Below are positions 27,647 through 36,514 of a stretch of 64,000 nt of DNA, piece by piece. Location: the NCBI RefSeq assembly GCF_958304185.1, contig NZ_OY284433.1, forward strand, positions 682,001 to 746,000, read 5' to 3'. The notes beneath the pieces are model-generated. The model saw only the letters and a list, made by a program, of their open reading frames with translations. It made no database searches and was not told the origin of the DNA. Origin of the DNA: an uncultured Erythrobacter sp. (GTDB lineage Bacteria > Pseudomonadota > Alphaproteobacteria > Sphingomonadales > Sphingomonadaceae). A program made the position numbers and the translations under genes. The stretch's first letter is position 1; each line of letters begins with the position of its first letter.

Positions 27647-27787
27647 TCAGCGCCGCCGCGACGCATCGCGCCGCGCCTCGGCGCGCGCCATTGAGCGCCA
27701 GGCCCAGACGATCAGCAGGGCCAGCGCAATCGCGCCTACGCCATAGGCGAGCCACACAAAATCCCACTGGTTCAATTCTTCGCGCAT
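27647..27787 (-). CDS. ccmD: Heme exporter protein CcmD (small)
   Basis: A 46-residue protein, MREELNQWDFVWLAYGVG followed by the rest of a single membrane helix and an Arg-rich cytoplasmic tail ending 'RRDASRRR'. A conserved Tyr-Gly within the first half, one helix and a basic tail are the CcmD pattern. Its ATG overlaps the ccmC stop (ATGA), and ccmE starts 13 bases after its stop. It stabilises CcmC and helps to release holo-CcmE. It is easily missed because of its length. Confidence 0.9.
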   Translation of the reverse strand: MREELNQWDFVWLAYGVGAIALALLIVWAWRSMARAEARRDASRRR

Positions 27788-28545
27788 CACGCCTGTTCCA
27801 TCGCGGGCGCTACCGGCGTCGACGCATCATCATCAAGCGCACGGCGGCGCAGGCGCGCTTCGACCTGTTGCTCTGCAATCAGCGCGCGCATCCGCATCAG
27901 CACAATTGCCCCGAACAGGAGCGAGAAGCCCACCACTGCGACCAGCAGCGGCACAAGGAAGGTTGCCTCAATCGCGCTTTTGCCTGCCGTGATGCTGGGG
28001 GGCTGGTGGAGCGAATTCCACCACACCACCGACCGGTTGATGATCGGCACATTCACCGCGCCGACAAGGCCGAAGATCGCGGCGATTTTGGTCGAGGAGC
28101 CTTCTTTCTCGGCCGCCTCGGTCAGGGCGATGTAACCGGCGTAAAGGAACAGCAGCACCAGCATTGAGGTCAGCCGGCCATCCCACTCCCACCAGGTGCC
28201 CCAAGTCGGCCGGCCCCAGATCGATCCGGTGGCGAGGCAGATCGCGCAGAACACCATTCCCGGCACCGCAATCGCGCGGGCAGACAGGGCGGCGAGTGGA
28301 TGCTTCCAGATCAGCAGCATGGCGCTGGAAATCGCGATCCCCGCCCATCCGCCCATGCCGAGCCATGCGGCGGGCACGTGAATGAACAGGATGCGTACCG
28401 TATCGCCCATCAGCCGGTCGGGCGGCACCATGAACAGGCCCCAGCCCACCGCGCCAACAGACAGCACCAGACCGCTCCAGAACAGGAGCGGCATGAGCCA
28501 CTTTGCAAGTGACAGAAAACGGGTGGGGTTGGCGTAGATGTGCAT
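27787..28545 (-). CDS. ccmC: Heme transporter / exporter protein CcmC
   Basis: A 252-residue membrane protein with six helices and the WWD signature 'WGTWWEWDGRLTSM' in a periplasmic loop. 'FIHVPAAWLGMGGW' carries one of the heme-ligand His. It loads heme onto CcmE. It is the first gene of the operon in this window. The upstream neighbour is a dehydrogenase, so the ATPase pair ccmA/ccmB is not attached and must lie elsewhere. Confidence 0.95.
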   Translation of the reverse strand: MHIYANPTRFLSLAKWLMPLLFWSGLVLSVGAVGWGLFMVPPDRLMGDTVRILFIHVPAAWLGMGGWAGIAISSAMLLIWKHPLAALSARAIAVPGMVFCAICLATGSIWGRPTWGTWWEWDGRLTSMLVLLFLYAGYIALTEAAEKEGSSTKIAAIFGLVGAVNVPIINRSVVWWNSLHQPPSITAGKSAIEATFLVPLLVAVVGFSLLFGAIVLMRMRALIAEQQVEARLRRRALDDDASTPVAPAMEQA

Positions 28546-28643
28546 GATCGTTTGCGTCTGGCCGGGCTTGTAGCCTTACACCCGAACCGGACAAGAGAGC
28601 AAATCACGCGCGCGCGGAATAGTTCCCGCAGCGCCCCGCATCT

Positions 28644-29711
28644 TCAGCCGCGGCCGATGAGCTTTTGCGCCATCCTGTCGGCCACCACATCGGCCGAAAC
28701 GCCGGTGCTTTCGCTTTCCTGCCAGATTGTTTCGAGTCGCCCGGGGATCTGCTCGACCAACGCATTGACCTCGGCAACATCGCCGGTGCGACTGTCGCGG
28801 CGGGCGAGGTATTCGGTCGCGACCGAGATAATCCCGCCAGCGTTGATGACATAGTCAGGCGCGTAGAGAATGCCGCGCGCCGCCAGCAGTCCGCCGTGCT
28901 CGGGACGGGCGAGCTGGTTGTTAGCCCCGCCCGCCACAATCGGACAGTCAAGCGCGGCAATTCCCGCATCATCGAGGATCGCGCCCAATGCATTGGGGCT
29001 GAACACGTCGCATGGCGTCGCCATGATCGCATCCGAGGACGTCGCCACGCCGCCCAACTGCGCTGCCAATGCCGCTGCGCGGTCCGCGTTGATATCGGCC
29101 AGCGTCAGCTTCGCGCCGTCACGCGCCAACAACCGGGCAACCCCGCCGCCGACCGAACCGGTGCCTTGCACAGCGACATGGACGCCCGCGAGGCTCTCCT
29201 TGCCGAGCTTGTGCCGCACCGCCGCCTTGATACCGAGATAGATGCCATAGGCCGTGAACGGGCCGGGATCGCCGCCCGCGCTGCCCTCGCCCGCCACCGG
29301 CAGGCCCGATACGTGCGCGGTGCGCTGCGAGACGGCAACCATGTCCGCCTCAGAGATGCCGACATCCTCGGCCGTGACGTAGCGCCCGCCGAGACCTTCG
29401 ACCGCATCACCGAACGCGGCAAGCATCTCGGGGGTCTTGATCCGCTGCTCGTCCGCGAGGATCACCGCCTTGCCGCCGCCCATCGGCAGACCGGCCATCG
29501 CGTTCTTGTAGCTCATCCCGCGCGACAGGCGCAGCGCATCGCGCATTGCGCCTGCGGGATCGTTGTAATGCCAGAAACGGGTGCCCCCCGCAGACGGGCC
29601 GAGGTGGGTCGAATGGACCGCAATGATCGCCGTAAGTCCGCTCACCCGGTCGTGGACCAGCTGCACAAGCTCATGCGCGTCGAAATCGGGCTCGGCCCAG
29701 AATGCGGTCAT
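28644..29711 (-). CDS. Glu/Leu/Phe/Val dehydrogenase (leucine dehydrogenase type)
   Basis: A 355-residue NAD-dependent amino acid dehydrogenase. The substrate domain has 'LGPSAGGTRFW' and the catalytic Lys region 'MSYKNAMAGLPMGGGKAVI'. The Rossmann domain has 'VAVQGTGSVGGGVARLL'. 'GGANNQL' and 'YVINAGGII' are further signatures of the Leu/Phe/Val branch. It oxidatively deaminates branched-chain or aromatic amino acids in the cytoplasm; the exact preference is unknown. ATG at 29711 (MTAFWAEPDFD) is chosen because the longer frame from 29804 runs into tRNA-His. Confidence 0.9.
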   Translation of the reverse strand: MTAFWAEPDFDAHELVQLVHDRVSGLTAIIAVHSTHLGPSAGGTRFWHYNDPAGAMRDALRLSRGMSYKNAMAGLPMGGGKAVILADEQRIKTPEMLAAFGDAVEGLGGRYVTAEDVGISEADMVAVSQRTAHVSGLPVAGEGSAGGDPGPFTAYGIYLGIKAAVRHKLGKESLAGVHVAVQGTGSVGGGVARLLARDGAKLTLADINADRAAALAAQLGGVATSSDAIMATPCDVFSPNALGAILDDAGIAALDCPIVAGGANNQLARPEHGGLLAARGILYAPDYVINAGGIISVATEYLARRDSRTGDVAEVNALVEQIPGRLETIWQESESTGVSADVVADRMAQKLIGRG

Positions 29712-29759
29712 GTCGTCTCCCCTGTCGGGCGCGGTGCTAACATGCTGCATGGGGGGAGA

Positions 29760-29837
29760 TGGGGCGATCAACGGGGTTCGAACCCGCGACCTCCGGTACC
29801 ACAAACCGGCGCTCTAACCAACTGAGCTATGATCGCC
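29760..29837 (-). tRNA. tRNA-His (GTG)
   Basis: Read on the minus strand, the anticodon arm is CCGGT-TTGTGGT-ACCGG, with anticodon GTG. The extra 5' G (position -1) is encoded and faces C73, the identity mark of tRNA-His. The acceptor arm, D arm and T arm with GTTCGAA are all well formed. CCA is encoded at 29760-29762. It lies directly upstream of the dehydrogenase on the same strand. Confidence 0.95.
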
Positions 29838-30068
29838 ACACGCCCCTGCCCGCATACCACCATTTCGGTCGCTGCCAAGCCCGCGCGAAGTGGCGCGGTG
29901 TACGCTAGGCAGACGCACGTCAAGTGCGCTGGCGAGGGAGGCGCGCCTCTTGCACAAAGGCCTCTTCAAGGGAAGCGAAAACTGCTTTCCGCCGCCTCGC
30001 ACGCAAGATTGTTACGCACCCCGGTGAATCATTGCCAAGCCACAACCCGCATCTATCCTTGGGCGGCC

Positions 30069-30704
30069 ATGACAACCCTTTCCGATTCCATCGCCGCCAA
30101 GATCGCGGCGCAACCCGGTGTGCAGCGCGTACCGACCCCCAAGGCGGTGCTGTTCCAGCTTAAGCGATTCGTCGCGCCTGATCTGGCGGAAGAGCTGATG
30201 GCGCTGATTGATACAGGTCGCCGCCCCTCGACCATCGCCGACGACAATGGCGATCCTGTGTTCCGCACAAGCGAGACCTGCGATCTCTCCGCCGATCTCC
30301 CAGCGGTCCAGAAGATCGAGGCGCTGCTGGCCGAGCTGTCCGGCATCAACCCTGCCTTTGGCGAACCGCTGCAAGGCCAGCGTTATGCCGAAGGGCAGGA
30401 ATTCAAGCCGCACACCGATTACTTCGCACCGGGCGGCCGGGATTTTCAGAAGTTCTGCGCCTTGTCAGGCAACCGCACCTGGACCTTCATGGTCTATCTC
30501 AATGATGTGGGGGCTGGCGGCGCGACGCGGTTCAAGCTGCTCGACAAGACCTTTCAGCCGGAGCCGGGCAAATTGCTGTGCTGGGACAATCGCCTGCCCG
30601 ATGGCGGCGTCAACCATGCGACGCTTCACCACGGGATGAAGGTCAGGAAGGGCGTCAAATACGTGATCACCAAATGGTATCGCGAACGCGAATGGCAGGG
30701 CTGA
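30069..30704 (+). CDS. 2-oxoglutarate/Fe(II) oxygenase, prolyl 4-hydroxylase type
   Basis: A 211-residue protein whose C-terminal half is a P4Hc double-stranded beta-helix. The iron ligands are His and Asp in 'FKPHTDYF' and a distal His in 'NHATLHHGMKV'. The 2OG-binding Lys is likely in 'GVKYVITKWYRER'. 'WTFMVYLNDVGAGGATRF' is the usual strand with the Gly-rich turn. No signal peptide is visible, so it should act in the cytoplasm on a protein or small molecule that cannot be named. ATG at 30069 is preferred to starts in the 240 bases upstream, where the frame overlaps tRNA-His and looks non-coding. Confidence 0.9.
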   Translation: MTTLSDSIAAKIAAQPGVQRVPTPKAVLFQLKRFVAPDLAEELMALIDTGRRPSTIADDNGDPVFRTSETCDLSADLPAVQKIEALLAELSGINPAFGEPLQGQRYAEGQEFKPHTDYFAPGGRDFQKFCALSGNRTWTFMVYLNDVGAGGATRFKLLDKTFQPEPGKLLCWDNRLPDGGVNHATLHHGMKVRKGVKYVITKWYREREWQG

Positions 30705-30720
30705 CGCCTGCGCCGGAATC

Positions 30721-30748
30721 GAAAAGGGCGACCCCGTCAGGCCGCCCT
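30721..30748 (-). terminator. Probable rpmE terminator
   Basis: On the minus strand, AGGGCG and CGCCCT form a stem followed by TTTTC. It lies about 65 bases past the rpmE stop. A second hairpin (GCAGCC/GGCTGC, near 30756-30770) lies between. Confidence 0.55.
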
Positions 30749-30812
30749 CCTCACGCAGCCCGAAGGCTGCGAACCGGTTGGCGCAGCCACGAAGGCCGCG
30801 CCGAATCTCGGG

Positions 30813-31040
30813 TTACTTGTTCTTGAGGCTGAGCCCGCCGAAACGCTTGTTGAACTGGGCCACACGGCCGCCTTCCGACGCCTGCTGACGGCCACCGGTC
30901 CAAGCCGGGTGGCTCAGGGGATCGATTTCAAGCGACAGGGTGTCGCCTTCCTTGCCCCAAGTCGAGCGGGTCTGGAATTCGGTGCCATCGGTCATCTTGA
31001 CCGTGATCATGTGGTATTGGGGGTGACCTTCGGCCTTCAT
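30813..31040 (-). CDS. rpmE: 50S ribosomal protein L31
   Basis: A 75-residue protein starting [19 protein letters not shown]. It has the L31 core '[24 protein letters not shown]' and the tail '[13 protein letters not shown]'. It lacks the CxxC zinc-binding cysteines, so it is the C-minus form and should not respond to zinc. It is monocistronic. The 215 bases upstream (31041-31255) hold two short hairpins, 31155-31169 and 31174-31185, that could end or regulate transcripts. Confidence 0.96.
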   Translation of the reverse strand: MKAEGHPQYHMITVKMTDGTEFQTRSTWGKEGDTLSLEIDPLSHPAWTGGRQQASEGGRVAQFNKRFGGLSLKNK

Positions 31041-31255
31041 GACGTGATCCTTTGCAGCGTGGCGCCGGTACCGACCGGCGCTGCTATGAATGGGAAGCGC
31101 GCGCCTTAGTGAGGAACGCAGCGCAATGCAACCTTAGATGTTCACCCAGTCATCGGTCGCGAAGCGACCGCGAGGCCACGCGGCCGAGCCGCAGGTGCCT
31201 CGAAGCGAAGCGAAGAGAACAGCATCGAGGACGCGCGCCCGGAGGGGTGCGCGCA

Positions 31256-31729
31256 TCAAAGACCGTCCGTCATCATGGCCGTGAATTCGACCTCGCAGGT
31301 GGTCTTGCCCTCAACACTAGCAACGCCCTTGAACTTGTAGACGCGGCTGCGCTTCTGGGTGAATTCCACGTGGAGGTCGAGCAGGCAGCCCGGCGTGACG
31401 GGAGCGCGGAATTTGGCGTTCTCGATCCCCATGAAGATCACCAGCTTGCCAGTGCCGGCCAGTTCCATCGTCTCGATCCCGAGGATGCCGGCAGCCTGCG
31501 CCAGCGCCTCGATCTGCAGCACGCCCGGCATGATCGGCGCACCCGGGAAGTGGCCCTGGAAGAACTGCTCATTCATACTCACGGCCTTGACCGCGTGAAT
31601 GCGCTCACCCAGCGTGATCGACCGCACCCGGTCAACCAGAAGCAGCGGGTAGCGATGTGGCAAGGCCTTGAGGATCTTGACGATATCGTAATCCAGCACC
31701 TCGGCCGGCGCGCTACCCGCTTCGCTCAT
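31256..31729 (-). CDS. fabZ: 3-hydroxyacyl-ACP dehydratase FabZ
   Basis: A 157-residue hotdog-fold dehydratase of fatty acid elongation. The active-site His is in '[13 protein letters not shown]' and '[20 protein letters not shown]' (start of helix with the catalytic Glu). ATG at 31729 is chosen over an Arg/Ser-rich in-frame extension from 31870 that overlaps ompH. It is last in the cluster bamA-ompH-fabZ. lpxD and lpxA, its normal neighbours in LPS-making bacteria, are absent here. Confidence 0.96.
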   Translation of the reverse strand: MSEAGSAPAEVLDYDIVKILKALPHRYPLLLVDRVRSITLGERIHAVKAVSMNEQFFQGHFPGAPIMPGVLQIEALAQAAGILGIETMELAGTGKLVIFMGIENAKFRAPVTPGCLLDLHVEFTQKRSRVYKFKGVASVEGKTTCEVEFTAMMTDGL

Positions 31730-31748
31730 CTTACGTTCTCCGTCAGGA

Positions 31749-32438
31749 TCAGCGACCGACCGGCGCGGCCGTGTCGCCCTGCGGTGCGGGGGCAGCCTGC
31801 TGTTGCTGCTGCATCTGCGCGGCCATCGCGAGGCGCTGCTGGATTTCCTGATAGACCTGCACGCCTTCACGGCTCGGCTGCCAGCCAGCGGGCGGAACCA
31901 CGCCGACGGCGGGAACGCGGGCGTTGAGTGCGGCAGTGACCTTGGGGGTGATGTCCATTTCCGGCACCGCGAACAGCACCGTGCCCGGATCCAACACGAC
32001 CTTGATCTGGTCAGCCGTCGTCACGTCCTGCAAGGCCGAACCATACTGCATGATGATCTGCTCGATCGCGAAGACGCGGGCGCCGTCGATCTGGTTGGAA
32101 AGGCCCTGAATTTCCTGCTCAAGCGCCTGAAGCTTGGGGAAGTCGGCCGACTTCTGCATGGCGGCTTGCTCGGTCTCGTCGACCTGCTTGTCAGCGTTCT
32201 TGTCGAACTTGGCGAGCATGGTCTGCCGCTCCAGCGCCTTGGTGCGGCGCAGTTCGTTCTGCTGAGCATAGGTCGTGTTGACCTGCTCATACGAGGTCTG
32301 GAAGGCGGTAGTGCCGATGATGGTGCGTGTAACATCGACCGAGGCCATGCGGCCATCGACCTGTGCCTGTGCGGGAAGCGCGGCGGTGGCGGCCAGCACC
32401 AGGCCGGCCGGAGCAAGAAGCTTGGCAAGACGTGTCAT
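31749..32438 (-). CDS. OmpH/Skp family periplasmic chaperone
   Basis: A 229-residue protein with a signal peptide ending 'ALPAQAQ'. A central coiled-coil region of about residues 55-125 ('[20 protein letters not shown]') is followed by a Pro/Gln-rich C-terminus. This matches Skp/OmpH proteins that hold unfolded outer membrane proteins on their way to BamA. It is longer than E. coli Skp, as in other sphingomonads. Its ATG overlaps the bamA stop (ATGA). Confidence 0.87.
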   Translation of the reverse strand: MTRLAKLLAPAGLVLAATAALPAQAQVDGRMASVDVTRTIIGTTAFQTSYEQVNTTYAQQNELRRTKALERQTMLAKFDKNADKQVDETEQAAMQKSADFPKLQALEQEIQGLSNQIDGARVFAIEQIIMQYGSALQDVTTADQIKVVLDPGTVLFAVPEMDITPKVTAALNARVPAVGVVPPAGWQPSREGVQVYQEIQQRLAMAAQMQQQQQAAPAPQGDTAAPVGR

Positions 32439-35164
32439 CAGAATTGGGTTCCTACGTTGAATGTGAAGCGCCGCTCGTCATCGCCTTCGACCCTACGAAT
32501 GGTCTGAGCGAAGTCGATGCGGAACGGTCCGAAGGGCGAGTTCCAGTTCACCCCGATCCCGGCCGTGATGCGCGGGCTCGGCGAGTTTCCGAGGAACAGC
32601 TCGCGGATATTCGAATTCTGCTGGATCAGGCGAATATTGGGCGATCCGTCAGCTTGGGTCGGGCTGGTGGTCGTGGTGTTAGTACTCGGAACCTGGAACA
32701 GTGCTTCGCCTGCCGCATTGGTCAACGGAATGCCGGCGGGATTGACCGTCAGGATCGGTTGCTCGACCCCCCACAACGCGCCAATGTCGGTCCAGATCGA
32801 AGGCCGTAGGCCCAGTTCGCGAGCGCCGGTGCCAAGCGGAATTTCCAGCTCAGCGCGGCCCAGGTAGTAATTGCGCCCGCCGATAGCGTCATCACGAACC
32901 TGATTGCGGTCAGTGAAGAAGGTGATGTTGCCATCCGCATCGAGGATCGGGCGACCAAAGCTATCAAGCTGTGAGGTCTGCGTCAGGATGCGCGGGCCAA
33001 CGCCGCGGATCGCGAAGCCGCGGAACTGCGGTTCACCGAGGAAGAAGCGGTCGGTCAGCAGAACGTCGTCAACACCGGCTCCGGGCCGTTCCTGCAACGG
33101 GATGATCGTGCCGCCTTCGGCGAGGATCGAGAAGATGAAGCCCGAATTGCCAACATTCCAGAACTGCTGCCCACGGCCGCGGAACCGGACAAAGCGTTGA
33201 TCGCCGCCAAGCCCGGCAAACTCGCCACTGAGCGAAATGGTCTTGCCGCGCGTCGGGCGGACGCGAGAATTCAACGAGTTGTAGTTGAGGCTCAAACCGA
33301 CGATCGAACTCAGCCGGTTGCCGAGTGTATCGCACAGGAAACGGCCTGCGCGTAAAGGATCGCATTCACGCGTGCCATCGCCATCAAGGTCGGAGAAGAA
33401 CAGGTTCTCGTCGAGGCCGACCTCGTCGTAGTTAAGAGTATAGCTGCCGACCAGCGACATGTACTCAGTCAACGGCACCCCGGCCCGCATCGAGAAGCCG
33501 GTGGTCGCCTGCTCATAGGTCGTGTTGCGCTCATTACCGGTAAAGTTGAAGCTGTTGAAATCGCGGCGGTAGATATCGATCCCGCCAGAGATGTTGCGAT
33601 CAAAGATGTACGGATCGGAGAAGCTGACCTGCGCCGAGCGCGAGAACTGCGAATAGTTGACGCTTAGCCCGATCGTCTGCCCGCGCCCGCGGAAATTGCG
33701 CTGCCGGATGCTACCGGCCAGAATGAACTGCTCGATCGAGGAGAAACCGGCCGAGAACTGCAATTCACCGGTCGGACGCTCTTCGATGTTGGCTTCCAGA
33801 ATGATCCGGTCAGGCGCGCTGCCTTCGGTCTGGGTGACCTCGAAGTTTTCCTGGAAATAGCCGAGCGAGTTGATGCGTGCGGTGGTGCGCTGGACGCCCA
33901 GCGAGTTGAACGCATCGCCTTCGGCCAAGCGGAACTCGCGGCGGATCACCTTATCCTGGGTCAGCGTGTTGCCGTTGATGTCGACCCGCTCGACATAAAC
34001 GCGCGGTGCCTCGCGAAGAACGAAGGTGATGTTCATCTTGAGGTTATCGGGATCGCGGTTGAAGCGCGGCTGGACGTCGGCAAAGGCATAGCCGTAGCGG
34101 CCTGCCAGCTCGGTCAGCTGCTCAACCGTGTCTTCGACGATCTTGGCGTTGTAGAAATCGCCCGCCTTCATCGGCAGCTGCGTGCTCATCACATCGCTGT
34201 CGAAGTCGCGCAGCTGGCTGTCGACCTTGACGTCGCCAAAGGTGTAGCGCTCACCCTCCTCCACCACATAGGTGATGATGAAGTCCTTCTGGTCGGGCGT
34301 GAGTTCCGCCACGGCGGAGACGACGCGGAAGTCGGCATAGCCTTCGGTCAAGTAATACTGGCGCAGCTTCTGCTGGTCGAAGGCCAGACGATCCGGGTCG
34401 TAGCTAGTGTTGGAGCTGAAGAAGCTGGTGATACGCGCCTGCTTGGTCACCATTTCGCCGCGCAGCTGGCCGTCAGAAAACTTCTCGTTGCCGAGGATGT
34501 TGATCTGGCGGACCTTGGACTTGGGGCCTTCGGTAATTTCGAACACGATATCGACGCGGTTCTGCGGCAGCTGCACCATCTTGGGTTCAACCTGCGCGGC
34601 GAACCGGCCCTGGCGCTTGTACAGCTCGATGATGCGGGCCACGTCGGCGCGCACTTTGGACCGGGTGAAGATCTGGCGCGGCGAAAGCTTGATTTCCGGC
34701 AGGATCTTGTCGGCCTTGAGGCGTTCATTGCCTTCGAGCACGATGCGGTTGATCACCGGGTTCTCGGTCACGGTGATTACGACATTGCCAGCATCATTGC
34801 GGATCGAGAAATTGGCGAACAGCTCGGTCGCGCCAAGATCCTTCAATGCCTCGTCAGCGGCAGACGAAGTGTATTCCTGGCCAACCCGCAGACGGATGTA
34901 GCTGAGGATGGTGGTCGGCTCGAGCCGCTCGGCCCCAACCACAGTGATGGTGCGGATGACGTTGCTGCGCGCAGCAGGCACCGGAGCCGAGGCAGTAGCA
35001 GGCTGCGCGGCGGGGGCCGGGCTTGCTTCCTGTGCTCCGGCCATCGCCGGCAAACCGGCGAGGATCGAGCCGCAGCACAGCAAGCTCGCCAGCCGGATCG
35101 GGCCGCGCGAGGGGGCGGGATTGCAAATGACCGGCCCAAGGCCTGTCTTGCTCAATCGGTTCAT
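32438..35164 (-). CDS. bamA: Outer membrane protein assembly factor BamA
   Basis: A 908-residue Omp85 protein. A long signal peptide ('ICCGSILAGLPAMAGAQ'-like, cleaved after AGAQ) precedes an Ala/Pro linker. Five POTRA repeats span about residues 65-430, and a 16-strand beta-barrel domain runs to the end. The Omp85 barrel hallmark 'FFLGEPQFRGFAIRGVGP' carries the conserved RGF motif. The C-terminal strand ends in Phe ('FTFNVGTQF'), as expected for outer membrane insertion. It inserts beta-barrel proteins into the outer membrane. It sits after rseP with about 230 bases between and overlaps ompH. Confidence 0.96.
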   Translation of the reverse strand: MNRLSKTGLGPVICNPAPSRGPIRLASLLCCGSILAGLPAMAGAQEASPAPAAQPATASAPVPAARSNVIRTITVVGAERLEPTTILSYIRLRVGQEYTSSAADEALKDLGATELFANFSIRNDAGNVVITVTENPVINRIVLEGNERLKADKILPEIKLSPRQIFTRSKVRADVARIIELYKRQGRFAAQVEPKMVQLPQNRVDIVFEITEGPKSKVRQINILGNEKFSDGQLRGEMVTKQARITSFFSSNTSYDPDRLAFDQQKLRQYYLTEGYADFRVVSAVAELTPDQKDFIITYVVEEGERYTFGDVKVDSQLRDFDSDVMSTQLPMKAGDFYNAKIVEDTVEQLTELAGRYGYAFADVQPRFNRDPDNLKMNITFVLREAPRVYVERVDINGNTLTQDKVIRREFRLAEGDAFNSLGVQRTTARINSLGYFQENFEVTQTEGSAPDRIILEANIEERPTGELQFSAGFSSIEQFILAGSIRQRNFRGRGQTIGLSVNYSQFSRSAQVSFSDPYIFDRNISGGIDIYRRDFNSFNFTGNERNTTYEQATTGFSMRAGVPLTEYMSLVGSYTLNYDEVGLDENLFFSDLDGDGTRECDPLRAGRFLCDTLGNRLSSIVGLSLNYNSLNSRVRPTRGKTISLSGEFAGLGGDQRFVRFRGRGQQFWNVGNSGFIFSILAEGGTIIPLQERPGAGVDDVLLTDRFFLGEPQFRGFAIRGVGPRILTQTSQLDSFGRPILDADGNITFFTDRNQVRDDAIGGRNYYLGRAELEIPLGTGARELGLRPSIWTDIGALWGVEQPILTVNPAGIPLTNAAGEALFQVPSTNTTTTSPTQADGSPNIRLIQQNSNIRELFLGNSPSPRITAGIGVNWNSPFGPFRIDFAQTIRRVEGDDERRFTFNVGTQF

Positions 35165-35392
35165 GCAGCTAAAATCCCGTTTCCAACCCTGCGACCCGCG
35201 TCGTCAAGCCTTGCCAGTCACTAATCGTGCCCAGATCCATGCGCCCCCGCTCATGGCTCCATCCCCACGGTCCCCGCCTCTGCCCCATGTGCCCCGCGCA
35301 ATCAAGCCGCGTGGTCGCCGGAAGAACGCGGATGGTCGCGCTTTCCCCGGCAAAGCACTGAGACATCAAGCGCGGCTCCCTCGGCCGCGCTA

Positions 35393-36514
35393 TCAGCTTC
35401 CAAAGATAGGAAGCGAGACAATGTCATTCACCGTCACCACCACCATCAGCATCAGCACCAGCGCAATGCCGGTGCGGTAGGCCCATTCGGTCGCCTGCGG
35501 CCCTACCGGCTTACGGCGTATCGCCTCGGCCGCGTAGAACATCAGGTGCCCGCCATCGAGCGCGGGGATTGGCAAGAAATTGATGAATGCCAAATTAAGC
35601 GAAATCAGTGCGGCAAAATGAAGGAAGGCCGCCGCCCCCATGCTCATCTGCTCGCCAGAGTATTTTGCGATCTTGAGCGGGCCGCCCAGTTCCTTCACCG
35701 AACGCTCGCCCGTGACGATCTGCTGGATGCCGGTGATCATCATGCCCATGAAGTCCCAGCTCTGCTTCGCGCCGAGCGGGATCGCCTCAAGGACGCTCAC
35801 CTTTTCAAGCTCGTACTTGCCGCCCGCAGGCGCCACGCCGATCAGGCCTTCGGTGCTGGTATTGCCGAAACTGTCCTTGCGTTCGATGCGTGCGGTAGTG
35901 AGCGTGTAGTCGATTTCCTCGCCCGCGCGCTTGATGGTGAAGACCATCTGCTTGCCCGGATGGAGCGCGACCTTGGTCTTCAGATCGGTGAAATCGCGGA
36001 TCGAGCGCCCGTCAATCTCCACCACCACATCGCCCACTTGAAGGCCTGCCGCTTCAGCCACACTGCCTTCGCTGAAGGCGCCGATGGTGCGCGAATCCTC
36101 TTCGCCAACGATGACCGGCTTGCCGATGATCGCGAAGAAGGCCGCAAATATGGCAATGGCGACGACGAGATTGGTGACTGGCCCAGCCGCGACGATCAAT
36201 GCGCGCTTCCACAAGTCGGCGTGCTGGAAGCTGCCTTCCTCAACCGGAGCATTGGCATCGGGCACGCTCGCCGGGTTCATGTCACCCTTGAATTGGACAT
36301 ATCCGCCCAATGGCAGGGCTGAGAGTTTCCACCGTGTCCCCCGCTTGTCGGTAAAGCCTGCCAGTTCCTTGCCGAACCCGACCGAGAAAGATTCAGCCTT
36401 CACGCCGAACAACCGGCCGACCAACAGGTGGCCAAGTTCATGCAGGGTGACGAGCGGCCCGAGCAGCAGCAGGAAGCCGATGACGTACATCCAGAAAGGG
36501 GGCGATTCAAACAA
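35393..36514 (-). CDS. rseP: RIP metalloprotease RseP
   Basis: A 373-residue site-2 protease. The zinc motif HExxH is 'VTLHELGHLLVGRLFGVK' in the first membrane helix, and the second motif is 'FINFLPIPALDGGHLMFY'. One or two PDZ domains lie between ('GLQVGDVVVEIDGRSI'). It cleaves membrane anti-sigma factors and signal-peptide remnants. It overlaps the dxr stop by eight bases and lies upstream of bamA, the standard order. Confidence 0.95.
   Translation of the reverse strand: MFESPPFWMYVIGFLLLLGPLVTLHELGHLLVGRLFGVKAESFSVGFGKELAGFTDKRGTRWKLSALPLGGYVQFKGDMNPASVPDANAPVEEGSFQHADLWKRALIVAAGPVTNLVVAIAIFAAFFAIIGKPVIVGEEDSRTIGAFSEGSVAEAAGLQVGDVVVEIDGRSIRDFTDLKTKVALHPGKQMVFTIKRAGEEIDYTLTTARIERKDSFGNTSTEGLIGVAPAGGKYELEKVSVLEAIPLGAKQSWDFMGMMITGIQQIVTGERSVKELGGPLKIAKYSGEQMSMGAAAFLHFAALISLNLAFINFLPIPALDGGHLMFYAAEAIRRKPVGPQATEWAYRTGIALVLMLMVVVTVNDIVSLPIFGS

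Noticed and set aside
27633-27666. An earlier ATG for ccmE at 27666
   Set aside because: It would overlap ccmD, adds residues not found in CcmE, and the ATG at 27633 gives the usual N-terminus.
31041-31255. Possible riboswitch or leader upstream of rpmE or downstream of fabZ
   Set aside because: Only two short simple hairpins are present; no known riboswitch core can be recognised.
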